Origin: Roseovarius confluentis | GTDB lineage: Bacteria > Pseudomonadota > Alphaproteobacteria > Rhodobacterales > Rhodobacteraceae | Reading direction: 5' to 3' | NCBI RefSeq assembly: GCF_002917925.1 | Contig: NZ_PPFE01000006.1 | Coordinates: forward strand, 118,501-182,500 | DNA length: 64,000 bases | Part shown: positions 1 to 8,725 of the stretch, one piece after another | Numbering within the stretch: the first letter of the stretch is position 1 | Layout: every line of letters starts with the position of its first letter | The notes under the pieces: generated by a model | What the model saw: only the letters and a program-made list of their open reading frames with translations | What the model was told of the DNA's origin: nothing | Databases searched by the model: none | Translations under genes and position numbers: made by a program

Positions 1-597
1 GCCCAGATCGGCATCCTGCAAGCCTCCAGCAGCGAGGCCATCGTGCGCGTGCCCGTGGCCGAGGACTGGATCATCAAGCAGGTGCTGGACGCGGGCGCGC
101 AGACGCTTCTGGCGCCGATGGTCGACACCGCGGCCGACGCCGAGCGGATCGTGCGCGCCATGCGCTACCCGCCCGAGGGCGTGCGCGGCTCCGGCGCGGC
201 GCTGGGGCGGGCCTCGGGCTTTGGCGCGGTGCCCGACTATATCGCCACGGCCAATGACCAGATGTGCCTCGTGGTCCAGATCGAAAGCGTGGCCGCGCTG
301 GACAATCTCGATGCGATCTGCGCGGTCGACGGCGTCGATGCGGCCTTTATCGGGCCGTCGGACCTGGCCAACGACATGGGGTATCGCGGCGACGCGAACC
401 ACCCCGAGGTGCGCGCCGCCATGCAGGACGCTCTGGCCCGCATTCGCGCGGCGGGCAAGGCGCCCGGCATCCTTGGGATCGACGCGCAGACGACGCGCAC
501 CTACCGCGACTGGGGTGCGCAGATGCTGGGCGTCGGCATCGACGTCCTGCTCTTTGCCAATGCCGCCCGCGCGCTGGCGCGCAATTGGCAGGCGTAA
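1..597 (+). CDS. HpcH/HpaI-family aldolase (5' end outside window)
   Basis: This is the C-terminal ~198 residues of a class II pyruvate aldolase of the HpcH/HpaI family, which cleaves or forms 2-keto-3-deoxy sugar acids or 4-hydroxy-2-oxoheptanedioate. The reading frame is open from base 1, and members are usually about 250 residues, so roughly 55 residues lie upstream. Family signatures are the stretch VQIESVAALDNLD, holding the metal-binding Glu, and AAFIGPSDLANDMG, holding the metal-binding Asp. A GTG at 43 could be mistaken for a start, but family length and the continuing frame argue against it. The stop codon overlaps the glucokinase ATG by one base, so the two are probably co-transcribed for sugar catabolism. 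The exact substrate cannot be decided. Confidence 0.85.
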   Translation, partial: AQIGILQASSSEAIVRVPVAEDWIIKQVLDAGAQTLLAPMVDTAADAERIVRAMRYPPEGVRGSGAALGRASGFGAVPDYIATANDQMCLVVQIESVAALDNLDAICAVDGVDAAFIGPSDLANDMGYRGDANHPEVRAAMQDALARIRAAGKAPGILGIDAQTTRTYRDWGAQMLGVGIDVLLFANAARALARNWQA

Positions 598-1508
598 TGC
601 GCCTTCTGGTCGATCTGGGCGGCACCTCCTGCCGCGTCGGCCTGGCGACTGGGGCGGGCCTGCTGCCCGACACCGCCCGCAACTTTGCCAATGCCGATCA
701 TACCAGCCTCGCCGACCTGCTGGCCGCCTATCTGGATGCGATGCGCCCCGGCGCGGTCAGTGCGATTTGCGCGGGGGTCGCCGGGCCGGTGCGGGGCGGC
801 GCGGCGCAGCTGACCAATCACGCCTGGCACATCGAGGCCGACGCGGTGGCCCGCGCCACCGGCGCCGACCAAGTGCACCTGATGAACGACCTTCAGGCGC
901 AGGCCTATGCGCTCGACGATCTGGACGCGGACAGCCTCACGCCGCTGATCCCCGGCACGCCCGATCCCGAAGGTCCGCGCATGGTGCTTGGGCTGGGAAC
1001 CGGCTGCAACATCGCGGTCGCGCACCGCGTGGGCGACGGCCTCTTCGTGCCGCCGTCCGAATCCGGCCACACCACCCTGCCCGACGCGCCGGGCTTTCGC
1101 GCGCTCTACGATGCGCTGCGCGGCAATGCGGCACACCTGCCCATCGAGACCGCCCTCTCCGGCCCCGGCCTCAGCCGCCTGCACGCCTTCTATACGGGCG
1201 AGACACTGACCCCGATCGAGATCATCGCGCAGGAGCCCCGCAAAACCCTGCAAGCCTTCGTCTCGCTGCTGGGCCTCGCGGCATCGAACCTGTCCCTGTC
1301 GCACATGGCGACCGGGGGGCTTTACCTCATTGGCGGCACCGCCCGGGCCGTCGCGCCGTATCTTGTGCCGCTGGGATTCACCGACACGTTCCATCCGCGC
1401 GGACCCTACACAGATATCCTGCGCGCCATTCCCGTGACCCTCATCGCCGACGACAACGCCGCCCTGCGCGGCTGCGCCCGATACCTCGCACAATACCCCT
1501 CGGAATAA
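597..1508 (+). CDS. glk: glucokinase (Glk family)
   Basis: ATP-dependent glucokinase, phosphorylating glucose to glucose-6-phosphate in the cytoplasm. The 303-residue protein opens with the phosphate-1 motif VDLGGTSCRVGLA, followed by LMNDLQAQAYAL (catalytic Asp), the phosphate-2 motif LGLGTGCNIA, and SESGHTTLP, matching the non-ROK Glk family and its usual ~320-residue length. The ATG at 597 overlaps the aldolase stop (TAATG), which fixes the start and suggests translational coupling. About 75 bases separate it from parE downstream. Assignment to Glk is firm; glucose as the only substrate is family knowledge. Confidence 0.88.
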   Translation: MRLLVDLGGTSCRVGLATGAGLLPDTARNFANADHTSLADLLAAYLDAMRPGAVSAICAGVAGPVRGGAAQLTNHAWHIEADAVARATGADQVHLMNDLQAQAYALDDLDADSLTPLIPGTPDPEGPRMVLGLGTGCNIAVAHRVGDGLFVPPSESGHTTLPDAPGFRALYDALRGNAAHLPIETALSGPGLSRLHAFYTGETLTPIEIIAQEPRKTLQAFVSLLGLAASNLSLSHMATGGLYLIGGTARAVAPYLVPLGFTDTFHPRGPYTDILRAIPVTLIADDNAALRGCARYLAQYPSE

Positions 1509-1583
1509 GGCCCGATCCCACTTCCCCCACCGCCTGCCCTCTGCCATACTGCGCCCCAACTCATAAAACAAAGAGCAGCGCAC

Positions 1584-3542
1584 ATGGCCGACGACCTTCT
1601 CTCACCGACTGACTCCGGCGATTACGACGCCTCCTCGATCGAGGTGCTGGAGGGGCTGGAGCCTGTCCGCAAACGCCCCGGCATGTATATCGGCGGCACG
1701 GATGAACGGGCGCTGCATCACCTGGTGGCCGAGATCCTCGACAACTCCATGGACGAGGCCGTGGCCGGCCATGCCAACCGGATCGAGGTCGAGCTCCACG
1801 AGGATTATTCCATCACCATCCGCGACAACGGCCGCGGCATGCCGGTGGACGAACATCCAAAGTTCCCCGGCAAATCCGCGCTCGAGGTGATCCTCTGCAC
1901 CCTGCACGCGGGCGGCAAGTTCTCGGGCAAGGCCTACCAGACATCGGGCGGCCTGCACGGCGTGGGCGCCTCGGTCGTGAACGCGCTGTCGGATTCGATG
2001 GTCGTCCAGGTGGCCCGCGACCGCAAACTCCACGAACAGCGCTTCTCCCGCGGCAAGCCGCTCGGCCCGGTGCAGGAGGTCGGCGCCGCCCCCAACCGCC
2101 GCGGCACCACCGTCACCTTCCACGCCGACGAGGAGATCTTCGGCTCGCATCGCTTCAAGCCCGCCCGGCTCTTCAGCTCGATCCGCTCCAAGGCGTATCT
2201 CTTTTCGGGGGTCGAGATCCGCTGGAAATCCGCCATTGCCGACGGCGACACCCCGCAGGAGGCCACGTTCCACTTCCCCGGCGGTCTGGCCGATTACTTG
2301 CGCGAGACGATGGGCACCGCCTCGACCTATGCCGAGAATCCCTTTGCCGGCACCGTCGACTTCCAGGAACGCTTCGGCACCCCGGGCAAGGTGGAATGGG
2401 CGATCAACTGGACGCCCAGCCGCGACGGCTTCCTGCAAAGCTACTGTAACACCGTCCCCACGCCCGAGGGAGGCACGCACGTCGCCGGCTTCTGGGCCGC
2501 GATCGTCAAGGGCATCAAGGCCTATGGCGAGCTGGTCAACAACAAGAAGGCCGCCAACATCACCCGCGACGACCTGATGACCGGCGGCTGCGCGCTGGTC
2601 TCGTGCTTCATCCGCGAGCCGGAATTCGTCGGCCAGACCAAGGACCGCCTCGCCACGACCGAGGCGCAGCGTCTGGTGGAAAACGCCGTCCGCGACCATT
2701 TCGACAACTGGCTGGCGGCCGACACCAAGTCGGCGGGGGCCATCCTCGACTTCCTCGTCCTGCGGGCCGAGGAACGCCTGCGCAGGCGCGCCGAGAAGGA
2801 GACACAACGCAAATCCGCCACGAAAAAACTTCGCCTCCCCGGCAAATTGGTGGATTGCTCGTCGTCAACCCGCGACGGCACCGAATTGTTCATTGTCGAG
2901 GGCGATTCCGCCGGCGGGTCGGCGAAAATGGGCCGGGACCGCAAGACGCAGGCCCTGCTGCCCCTGCGCGGCAAGATCCTGAACGTGCTGGGCGCGGCCA
3001 GCTCGAAACTGGGCTCGAACGCCGAGATCAATGACCTGACGCAGGCGCTTGGCGTCGGCTTGGGCAGCCGGTTCAACATCGACGACCTGCGCTATGACAA
3101 GATCATCATCATGACCGACGCCGACGTGGACGGCGCCCATATCGCCTCGCTGCTGATGACCTTCTTCTTCACCCAGATGCGCCCCATGATCGACGCGGGC
3201 CACCTCTACCTCGCCTGCCCGCCTTTGTACCGCCTGACCCAGGGCGCCAAGCGGACCTACTGCCTCGACGAGGCCGAGCGCGACCTGTGGCTGGAAAAGG
3301 GCCTTGGCGGCAAGGGCAAGATCGACGTCAGCCGCTTCAAGGGCCTGGGCGAGATGGACGCCAAGGACCTGAAGGAAACCACGATGGACCCCGCCACGCG
3401 CAAGCTGATCCGCGTGACCATCGACGAGGACGAACCCGGCGAGACCGGCGACCTGGTGGAGCGCCTGATGGGCAAGAAGCCCGAACTGCGCTTCCAGTAC
3501 ATCCAGGAGAACGCGCGGTTCGTGGAGGAGTTGGATGTTTGA
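1584..3542 (+). CDS. parE: DNA topoisomerase IV subunit B
   Basis: ATPase subunit of topoisomerase IV, which with ParC decatenates daughter chromosomes. The 652-residue protein has the GHKL ATPase region (EILDNSMDEAVAG with the catalytic Glu/Asn, DNGRGMP, GGLHGVGASVVNALS), the transducer domain, and a TOPRIM domain with EGDSAGGSA and DADVDGAHI. It ends in the typical FRYIQENA-like tail (seen as FQYIQENARFVEELDV). GyrB would normally be over 800 residues in Gram-negatives, so the length supports ParE. The gene is monocistronic-looking, and its stop lies only three bases from the stop of the convergent BRCT gene. Confidence 0.93.
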   Translation: MADDLLSPTDSGDYDASSIEVLEGLEPVRKRPGMYIGGTDERALHHLVAEILDNSMDEAVAGHANRIEVELHEDYSITIRDNGRGMPVDEHPKFPGKSALEVILCTLHAGGKFSGKAYQTSGGLHGVGASVVNALSDSMVVQVARDRKLHEQRFSRGKPLGPVQEVGAAPNRRGTTVTFHADEEIFGSHRFKPARLFSSIRSKAYLFSGVEIRWKSAIADGDTPQEATFHFPGGLADYLRETMGTASTYAENPFAGTVDFQERFGTPGKVEWAINWTPSRDGFLQSYCNTVPTPEGGTHVAGFWAAIVKGIKAYGELVNNKKAANITRDDLMTGGCALVSCFIREPEFVGQTKDRLATTEAQRLVENAVRDHFDNWLAADTKSAGAILDFLVLRAEERLRRRAEKETQRKSATKKLRLPGKLVDCSSSTRDGTELFIVEGDSAGGSAKMGRDRKTQALLPLRGKILNVLGAASSKLGSNAEINDLTQALGVGLGSRFNIDDLRYDKIIIMTDADVDGAHIASLLMTFFFTQMRPMIDAGHLYLACPPLYRLTQGAKRTYCLDEAERDLWLEKGLGGKGKIDVSRFKGLGEMDAKDLKETTMDPATRKLIRVTIDEDEPGETGDLVERLMGKKPELRFQYIQENARFVEELDV

Positions 3543-3545
3543 AGT

Positions 3546-4424
3546 TTATTGTGTCTTACCCATCAACCTTAGAATCTGGCCTTCTGAAACAAAGTTCGGG
3601 CGGCTTGACTTGGCATAAAGCTCCTGTGCCTTTCGGATTTTCGTACCACGATTCATTTCAATCCAATCGCGTGAAGCTTCGCCACCGACAATAATAAAAT
3701 CGGTTCTGCCAGATACTGAACGTGCAACAAAAGCACCAAGAGCTTCTAATTCATCCTCGAAGTCCTTGCGAGGCGTGGCCTTAAAGTTGCCAGTTAAAAC
3801 AAGCATCTTTTCGTTTAAATCAACCGAAATGTCGTCTAGCCGAAATTCGTCAAAATTGGCGACCCCACTGGTTTGTGCAAGGCCCGTATCGCCATAAGAA
3901 TCGCCAACAACGCTTCCAATGACAGTGCAAAGTTCCAAAGATTCCTCTGCTGTTACAATTCCGTCCGCTAGAGCATCTTGCACGCTTGTCTCGATTTGGT
4001 TGACACCCACGACCTCCCGAAGCTCGGGTTGACTAGCGATGGCGTCGCGAAGCATTTTCGCCTCTTCGACAGTTATTACTCCGTCGCACACAATGCCTCT
4101 GCAAAAGCCCAGGAAACGGTTCAAAGCGCTTTTGTTACAGCTTCTATCTATTTGTTCTATACGAAATCTGGCGGCATCGACAATCGTATCGTGCTCCATA
4201 AGATCAGCTTCAAAATCTTGGACTAAGTCTGATGCATCGCAATCTGCGTACTTCTCAACAAACTCCACGCATTCAGCAATTAGTGGCTCAACCTCACCGC
4301 GTTCAATGTAACCACTCGCGGCGATACCTTCTAAAAACCCCGTGAAGTGGCAGAATAATTTAATATCATTGTTCTTCGAGTGGATTTGCTCAAGTTCATG
4401 ACCGCCGTGTTCAAGTTTAGACAA
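3546..4424 (-). CDS. BRCT-domain protein with TerB-like helical repeats
   Basis: Predicted 292-residue soluble protein of unknown role. Residues ~205-285 look like a BRCT domain (MLVLTGNFKATPRKDFEDEL, then GAFVARSVSGRTDFIIVGG), the fold used in NAD-dependent DNA ligases and repair proteins to bind phosphopeptides or DNA ends. Before it lie three helical units with a recurring pattern around GFLEGIAASGYIERGEVEPL, GFCRGIVCDGVITVEEAKML and ALADGIVTAEESLEL, resembling TerB/EF-hand-like helix pairs. It has no signal peptide or membrane segment. The DNA is clearly AT-richer than its neighbours and uses different codons, suggesting horizontal gain. It is convergent with parE. BRCT assignment is fairly sure; function is not known. 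Confidence 0.72.
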   Translation of the reverse strand: MSKLEHGGHELEQIHSKNNDIKLFCHFTGFLEGIAASGYIERGEVEPLIAECVEFVEKYADCDASDLVQDFEADLMEHDTIVDAARFRIEQIDRSCNKSALNRFLGFCRGIVCDGVITVEEAKMLRDAIASQPELREVVGVNQIETSVQDALADGIVTAEESLELCTVIGSVVGDSYGDTGLAQTSGVANFDEFRLDDISVDLNEKMLVLTGNFKATPRKDFEDELEALGAFVARSVSGRTDFIIVGGEASRDWIEMNRGTKIRKAQELYAKSSRPNFVSEGQILRLMGKTQ

Positions 4425-4506
4425 ATTACTACCTCTGTTACCTGCTCTTTTTTGCTCAGGTGCAATCCCCCACGCAACTCAATTCAAAGGATAATGTCGG
4501 TGGTTA

Positions 4507-4685
4507 GACGTGGCAAGCCACGTGAATCCTTCTGAGTGACACGCCTTGCGCGGAATCAAGGCGCAGCACGCTGCGCCGCCGCGCGATCGCCCGCTGCCCG
4601 GCAGGCGATTGCCTGCAATCGCCGAGAGGGAGACCGCCCGTCACGCCGGAGGCGTGCCGCCTATAAGCGGCGCACCTTCGGTGCG
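4507..4685. repeat. cluster of perfect inverted repeats
   Basis: Within the ~700-base gene-free stretch 4425-5127, six short perfect palindromic hairpins follow one another: 4507-4522 (7-bp arms), 4560-4577 (8-bp arms), 4604-4623 (8-bp arms), 4642-4656 (CACGCC/GGCGTG), 4656-4671 (GCCGC/GCGGC) and 4671-4685 (CGCACC/GGTGCG). A copy of the fourth recurs at 4840-4854 with a different loop. ORFs here read only as low-complexity shadows. Each could fold as DNA cruciform or RNA stem; none has a clear T-tract as a terminator would. Confidence 0.7.
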
Positions 4686-4784
4686 ACGGGCTGGCGATTG
4701 GCTGACACAAGCCCCCCGATCAGAGGTCATGCGGACACCGCACCCATAAAGTGCCCTGAACTATCGCTGGATCGCCACCCCGCG

Positions 4785-4886
4785 GTCTGGCCCTCGCGCG
4801 GCCTCCACGGCTCGTCTGACGCGCAACACGCCATCCCGTCACGCCAAAGGCGTGCCACCTCACATGTCTGGCCCTCGCGCGGCCTC
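4785..4886. repeat. pair of 21-bp direct repeats
   Basis: An identical 21-base sequence beginning GTCTGGCCCTCGCGCGG occurs at 4785-4805 and again at 4866-4886, 81 bases apart, with the hairpin CACGCC-AAA-GGCGTG (4840-4854) between them. No gene is visible. It may be a partially duplicated intergenic repeat; its role is unknown. Confidence 0.65.
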
Positions 4887-5042
4887 AGCCACACAACGCA
4901 GTCCCGGACTTGATCCGGGACCTCCCCGCCACCAAAACCACCGCACGCCCCGTTAACCCGGCAAATCCCGAAAACCGCACCGTCGCGATACCACCCGGAT
5001 ACCGACGCGATACCGACGTTCCAAATTGCCCCCAATCCCCTT

Positions 5043-5118
5043 GTTAACCAAGACGATTCGACGCGATTCGGGCCGGGGTTAACATTCCCTCTATCCGGTC
5101 CATTCATCCCCCGTTAAC
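5043..5118. promoter_or_regulatory. three GTTAAC palindromes at exact 35-bp spacing
   Basis: GTTAAC occurs at 5043-5048, 5078-5083 and 5113-5118, each exactly 35 bases apart, the last ending nine bases before the lipoprotein ATG. A fourth copy is at 4952-4957. Two GATTC (GANTC methylation-type) sites lie at 5055-5059 and 5065-5069. The hexamer contains TTAAC on both strands, the half-site of the CtrA regulator, but the full TTAA-N7-TTAA arrangement is absent. Operator function is an inference from spacing and position. Confidence 0.35.
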
Positions 5119-5127
5119 CTGCCGGAC

Positions 5128-5811
5128 ATGCGCTGGCTTTTCCTGCTCTCTCTCGCCGTCCTGATCTCCTGTGGCCGTCCCCTGACGGACACCGAGAAAG
5201 CCTTCACCAAGCAGATCCATGGGTCCTCCATCGACACGGGCCGCATCCGGCTGGTCGAGGGCGCCCTGATCGGCAAGACCACCTATACCCGCAAGAAACG
5301 CCCCCGCCTTGCCTGCCGCGAGCGCATCTTTCCGCCCCAGGCCGAGGAGACCAAGGAAGTCACCGTCAGCCCCGCCGCGTTCGTTCTGTTCAGCAAGGTT
5401 TTCTATTCGAAAGACTGGTACCTGAAGGATTACCTGCCCGACTTTGACGAGCGGTTCTACCTGGTCGAGGCGATGCTCTTTGCCCACGAGATGACCCATG
5501 TCTGGCAATGGCAGAACCGCCGCCAGACGGCCTATAGCCCGCTCAAGGCCGTGCGCGAGCATCAGGTCAGCGACGACCCCTACCTTTTCGACATCGACAC
5601 GCAGACGCGGTTCCTCGACTTCGGCTATGAACAGCAGGCCTCGATCGTCGAGGAATATGTCTGCTGCGCCACGCTGGACCCCGGGGCGCCACGCACCAAG
5701 CGGTTGGAATCATTGCTCGAAGGCGCGTTCCCGCTGGGCCAACTGACCATCCCCGACAAGGTCGTTTTGCCGTGGGACGGGGTCGAGCTGAACGGGATCT
5801 GCCGGGTCTAG
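5128..5811 (+). CDS. putative lipoprotein with HExxH motif
   Basis: A 227-residue protein that begins with a short hydrophobic stretch ending in the lipobox LISC (Cys at residue ~15), so it is probably lipidated and anchored to a membrane from the periplasmic side. Its centre carries FAHEMTHVWQWQN, an HExxH zinc-binding signature of metallopeptidase-like proteins. Family members of this kind are mostly uncharacterised, and whether it is an active protease is not shown. The last bases overlap the stop of the convergent cytochrome gene through a shared CTAG. The start is set by the signal peptide; no strong Shine-Dalgarno is seen. Confidence 0.7.
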   Translation: MRWLFLLSLAVLISCGRPLTDTEKAFTKQIHGSSIDTGRIRLVEGALIGKTTYTRKKRPRLACRERIFPPQAEETKEVTVSPAAFVLFSKVFYSKDWYLKDYLPDFDERFYLVEAMLFAHEMTHVWQWQNRRQTAYSPLKAVREHQVSDDPYLFDIDTQTRFLDFGYEQQASIVEEYVCCATLDPGAPRTKRLESLLEGAFPLGQLTIPDKVVLPWDGVELNGICRV

Positions 5812-6206
5812 TCCTGGATGCTCTCGATATAGATCAAGAGCGCCGCCAGCGGGCGCGGCGTCGGCGTCATCACCCCGTCGCCCACGTCCACCGGCACCGT
5901 GTCGCCCTGCAACAGCAGGCCGAATTCCGGCATCTCGTGCCCCGGCAGGCCGGTGCGGTCATAGCCGTCGATCACCGACAGGACCCGCGTGCGGGAAAAC
6001 ACGCCGTCTTCCTTCAGCGCCGTCAGGTCGGCAGGGGGTGGGTTGTAAGAGCCCGCCCACGGCCCGTTGCCCATGCCGCGGCTGCCGTGGCAGACGGCGC
6101 AGTTGTCCTCGAAGATCGCGCGCCCCTCCTCGGGTTCGGGCATCGACTCCTGCGCGGTCGCCGCCCCGGCCAAGAGGCACGCAACGAGGGTGATTGATCT
6201 GATCAT
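5808..6206 (-). CDS. small periplasmic c-type cytochrome
   Basis: A 132-residue protein with a cleavable signal peptide (MIRSITLVACLLAGAATAQ) and one haem-attachment motif, NCAVCHGSRG, near mature residue 17. A candidate distal methionine ligand is in LPGHEMPEFG. This is the layout of a class I monohaem cytochrome c that would carry electrons in the periplasm. Its partners are not indicated by the neighbours: a convergent lipoprotein and lysK upstream on the same strand. Cytochrome identity is clear; specific pathway is unknown. Confidence 0.85.
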   Translation of the reverse strand: MIRSITLVACLLAGAATAQESMPEPEEGRAIFEDNCAVCHGSRGMGNGPWAGSYNPPPADLTALKEDGVFSRTRVLSVIDGYDRTGLPGHEMPEFGLLLQGDTVPVDVGDGVMTPTPRPLAALLIYIESIQD

Positions 6207-6267
6207 GGTCCTGCTCCCTGTCTTTTGCCCAGTCTAGCGGGCCGCGAACGGCCAGCCTTGACGTGGA

Positions 6268-7842
6268 TCAAGCCAGCTCGCCCGCCAACGCACGGTCGAT
6301 TAACGCCACGGTTTCGTCAACACCGTAGAGTGCGATGAACCCGCCGAACCGCGGCCCCTGGCTTGCGCCCAGCAGCGTCTCGTAGATCGCCTTGAACCAG
6401 TCGCGCAGCGGATCGAACCGGTCACGGCCCACGGCATAGACGATGGATTGCAGGGCCTCGTCCTCGACCGGGCCGTCATAGGCGGCCAGCTGGTCGCGCA
6501 GGTCGGTCAGCGCCTCGCTCTCCAGGTCCGTGGGTGCGCGATAGGTCTTCGTCGGTGCGACGAAATCCTCGTAGTACTTCACCGCCGAGCCTGCCGCGGC
6601 ATCGAGGTCGGGATGCGTGGCGGAGCTGGCATCGGGCGCGTAGCGGTTGATGAAGCCCCAGAGCGTTTCCTTGTCCTGCGCCGAAGCGACCGAAGCGAGG
6701 TTCAGCAGCATGGCAAACGACACCACCATCCGGCTTTCCGGCACGTCGCCATTGTGGATGTGATGCACCGGATTGTTCAGCTTGCCCGCCGCATCCTGCC
6801 CCGGATAGGCGCGCAATTGCTGGTGATACTCGTCCACCGCGCGCGGGATCACGTCAAAGAACAGCCGCTTGGCGGTCTTCGGTTTCTGGTACATGAAATA
6901 GGACAGGCTCTCGCTGCTGGCATAGCTCAGCCATTCGTCGATGCTGATCCCGTTGCCCGACGACTTGGAGATCTTCTGCCCCTTGTCGTCGAGGAACAGC
7001 TCATAGGTGAAATGCTCCGGCGCGGGCGTGCCCAGGATCTCGCAGATCCTGTCATAGATCGGCGTGTTGGTGGAATGGTCCTTGCCGTACATCTCGAAAT
7101 CCACGCCCAGCGCGGCCCAGCGCGCGCCGAAATCCGGCTTCCACTGCAGCTTCACGTTGCCGCCGGTCACCGGCAGGGTCCACTCGCGGCCATCCTCGTC
7201 GTCGAACGTGATTTCGCCCTTGGCGGCATCCACGTTCTTCATCGGCACGTACAGGACACGCCCCGTCTCGGGGTGCAGCGGCAGGAAGATCGAATAGGTC
7301 TGCTGCCGCTCCTCGCGCAGGGATTTCAGCATGACCTTCATGATGTCGTCATACCGCTCGGCCGCGCGCAGCAGCGTCGTGTCGAACTGGCCCGACTTGT
7401 AGAAATCGGTGGCAGAATAGAACTCGTACTCGAACCCGAAGGTATCGAGGAACCGGCGCAGCATGGCGTTGTTGTGGTGCCCGAAGCTCTCGAACTCGCC
7501 AAACGGGTCCGGCACGCTGGTCAGCGGCTTTTGCAGGTGCTCTTGCAGCATCTCCTGATTGGGCACGTTGCCCGGCACCTTGCGCATCCCGTCGAGGTCG
7601 TCCGAGAAACAGAACAGCCGCGTGGGGATATCGCTGATCTGCTGAAACGCATGGCGGATCATCGTCGTGCGCAGAACCTCGCCGAAGGTCCCGATATGCG
7701 GCAGGCCGCTGGGGCCATAGCCGGTCTCGAACAGAACATATCCCTTCTCTGGCGGCGCCTTTTCATACCGTTTGAGCAGCCGGCGCGCTTCTTCAAAGGG
7801 CCAGGCTTTCGCACTCATCGCGGCGTCGCGCAGTTCGGACAT
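6268..7842 (-). CDS. lysK: lysyl-tRNA synthetase, class I
   Basis: Class I LysRS, which charges tRNA-Lys in archaea, spirochaetes and many alphaproteobacteria. The 524-residue protein carries the HIGH-type motif ([10 protein letters not shown], residues ~48-57) and the KMSKS-type motif ([11 protein letters not shown], ~290), both hallmarks of class I rather than the class II LysS enzyme. GGAGACC lies just upstream of the chosen ATG at 7842. It stands alone, divergent from the TerB-like gene. Confidence 0.93.
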   Translation of the reverse strand: MSELRDAAMSAKAWPFEEARRLLKRYEKAPPEKGYVLFETGYGPSGLPHIGTFGEVLRTTMIRHAFQQISDIPTRLFCFSDDLDGMRKVPGNVPNQEMLQEHLQKPLTSVPDPFGEFESFGHHNNAMLRRFLDTFGFEYEFYSATDFYKSGQFDTTLLRAAERYDDIMKVMLKSLREERQQTYSIFLPLHPETGRVLYVPMKNVDAAKGEITFDDEDGREWTLPVTGGNVKLQWKPDFGARWAALGVDFEMYGKDHSTNTPIYDRICEILGTPAPEHFTYELFLDDKGQKISKSSGNGISIDEWLSYASSESLSYFMYQKPKTAKRLFFDVIPRAVDEYHQQLRAYPGQDAAGKLNNPVHHIHNGDVPESRMVVSFAMLLNLASVASAQDKETLWGFINRYAPDASSATHPDLDAAAGSAVKYYEDFVAPTKTYRAPTDLESEALTDLRDQLAAYDGPVEDEALQSIVYAVGRDRFDPLRDWFKAIYETLLGASQGPRFGGFIALYGVDETVALIDRALAGELA

Positions 7843-7955
7843 GTCGGTCTCCAGAGGTTAAGGCCCGCACGAATGGCGGGCCGCCTCGGTTCCTATTGCT
7901 CCGCCCCCGGACAGTCAATAATCTGCGCCGCAACAAACCCCTTTAAGGACAGCGC

Positions 7956-8381
7956 ATGACCGACCAGGATTCTCACCCGCTCACCCCGCAGGACTGCCTC
8001 GTGGCGGTCATGATCGCCGTGTCGGCCTCGGATGAAGAGATCCGCACCGCCGAACTGGTCAAGATCGAAAGCGCCATCGACAACCTGCCGATCTTTGCCA
8101 CCTACGATGCCGACCGGATGAAGACCGTGTCGCAGATGGTGTTCGACCTCTTTGCCGAAGAGGACGGGCTGGACGCGCTTTTCGGCCTCGTCACCGACAA
8201 CCTGCCCGAGCGCCTCTTCGAGACCGCCTATGCGCTTGCCTGTGACGTGGCCGCCTCCGATGGCCTGCTGGACGAGACGGAACTGCGCTTTCTGGGCGAG
8301 ATCCGGTACCAGCTGAACATTGACCGTCTGCACGCGGCGGCCATCGAACGCGGCGCGCGCGCGCGGCATGTGCCGGAGTGA
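7956..8381 (+). CDS. TerB-family protein
   Basis: A 141-residue cytoplasmic helical protein with the TerB-like pattern of paired acidic helices (VAVMIAVSASDEEIRTAELVKI and LACDVAASDGLLDETELRFLGEI, each containing a D-x-D/E-E turn). The family is named after tellurite resistance, but most chromosomal single copies have no proven role. No other ter genes are nearby. It is followed after ~85 bases by the small RAM-domain gene on the same strand. Confidence 0.75.
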   Translation: MTDQDSHPLTPQDCLVAVMIAVSASDEEIRTAELVKIESAIDNLPIFATYDADRMKTVSQMVFDLFAEEDGLDALFGLVTDNLPERLFETAYALACDVAASDGLLDETELRFLGEIRYQLNIDRLHAAAIERGARARHVPE

Positions 8382-8466
8382 TCCGAAACGGCGCACGAAA
8401 TTCGCCATTTTCATCCGCACCGAAAACCGCTCTAAATAGGCCCCAGCCGATCGGGAGACCCATCAC

Positions 8467-8703
8467 ATGCGCCCACTTTTCGTGAATATCCGCTGCCGCC
8501 CCGGCACCTCCTACCAGGTGGCCGAGGACATCGCCCTGCGCGAAATCCATTCCGAGCTTTATTCCACCTCCGGGCCGTTTGACCTGCTCTTGAAGCTGTA
8601 TGTCCCCGACGGCGAAGACGTGGGCAAATTCATCAACGAGAACCTCGCGACAATCGACAATATCGAACGCACCGAGACGACGCTGACGTTCAAGGCGTTC
8701 TGA
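8467..8703 (+). CDS. stand-alone RAM (Lrp/AsnC ligand-binding) domain protein
   Basis: A 78-residue protein matching the C-terminal ligand-binding RAM domain of Lrp/AsnC regulators (FVNIRCRPGTSYQVAEDIA, then a GPFDLLLKLYVPD strand) but lacking any helix-turn-helix. Stand-alone RAM proteins form oligomeric rings that bind amino acids. It is immediately upstream (22 bases) of a branched-chain amino-acid type binding protein, suggesting co-transcription and a link to amino-acid sensing, which is inference. The ATG follows a GGGAGA ribosome-binding sequence. Confidence 0.8.
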   Translation: MRPLFVNIRCRPGTSYQVAEDIALREIHSELYSTSGPFDLLLKLYVPDGEDVGKFINENLATIDNIERTETTLTFKAF

Positions 8704-8725
8704 CACTTCCAAGGGAGAGGAAACC

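Noticed and set aside
501..1583. 360-residue open frame on the minus strand across glucokinase
   Set aside because: Antisense shadow of the glk gene with no family signature or start signals.
5043..5118. Full CtrA box (TTAA-N7-TTAA) in the lipoprotein promoter
   Set aside because: Only GTTAAC hexamers are present; the second half-site at seven-base spacing is missing.
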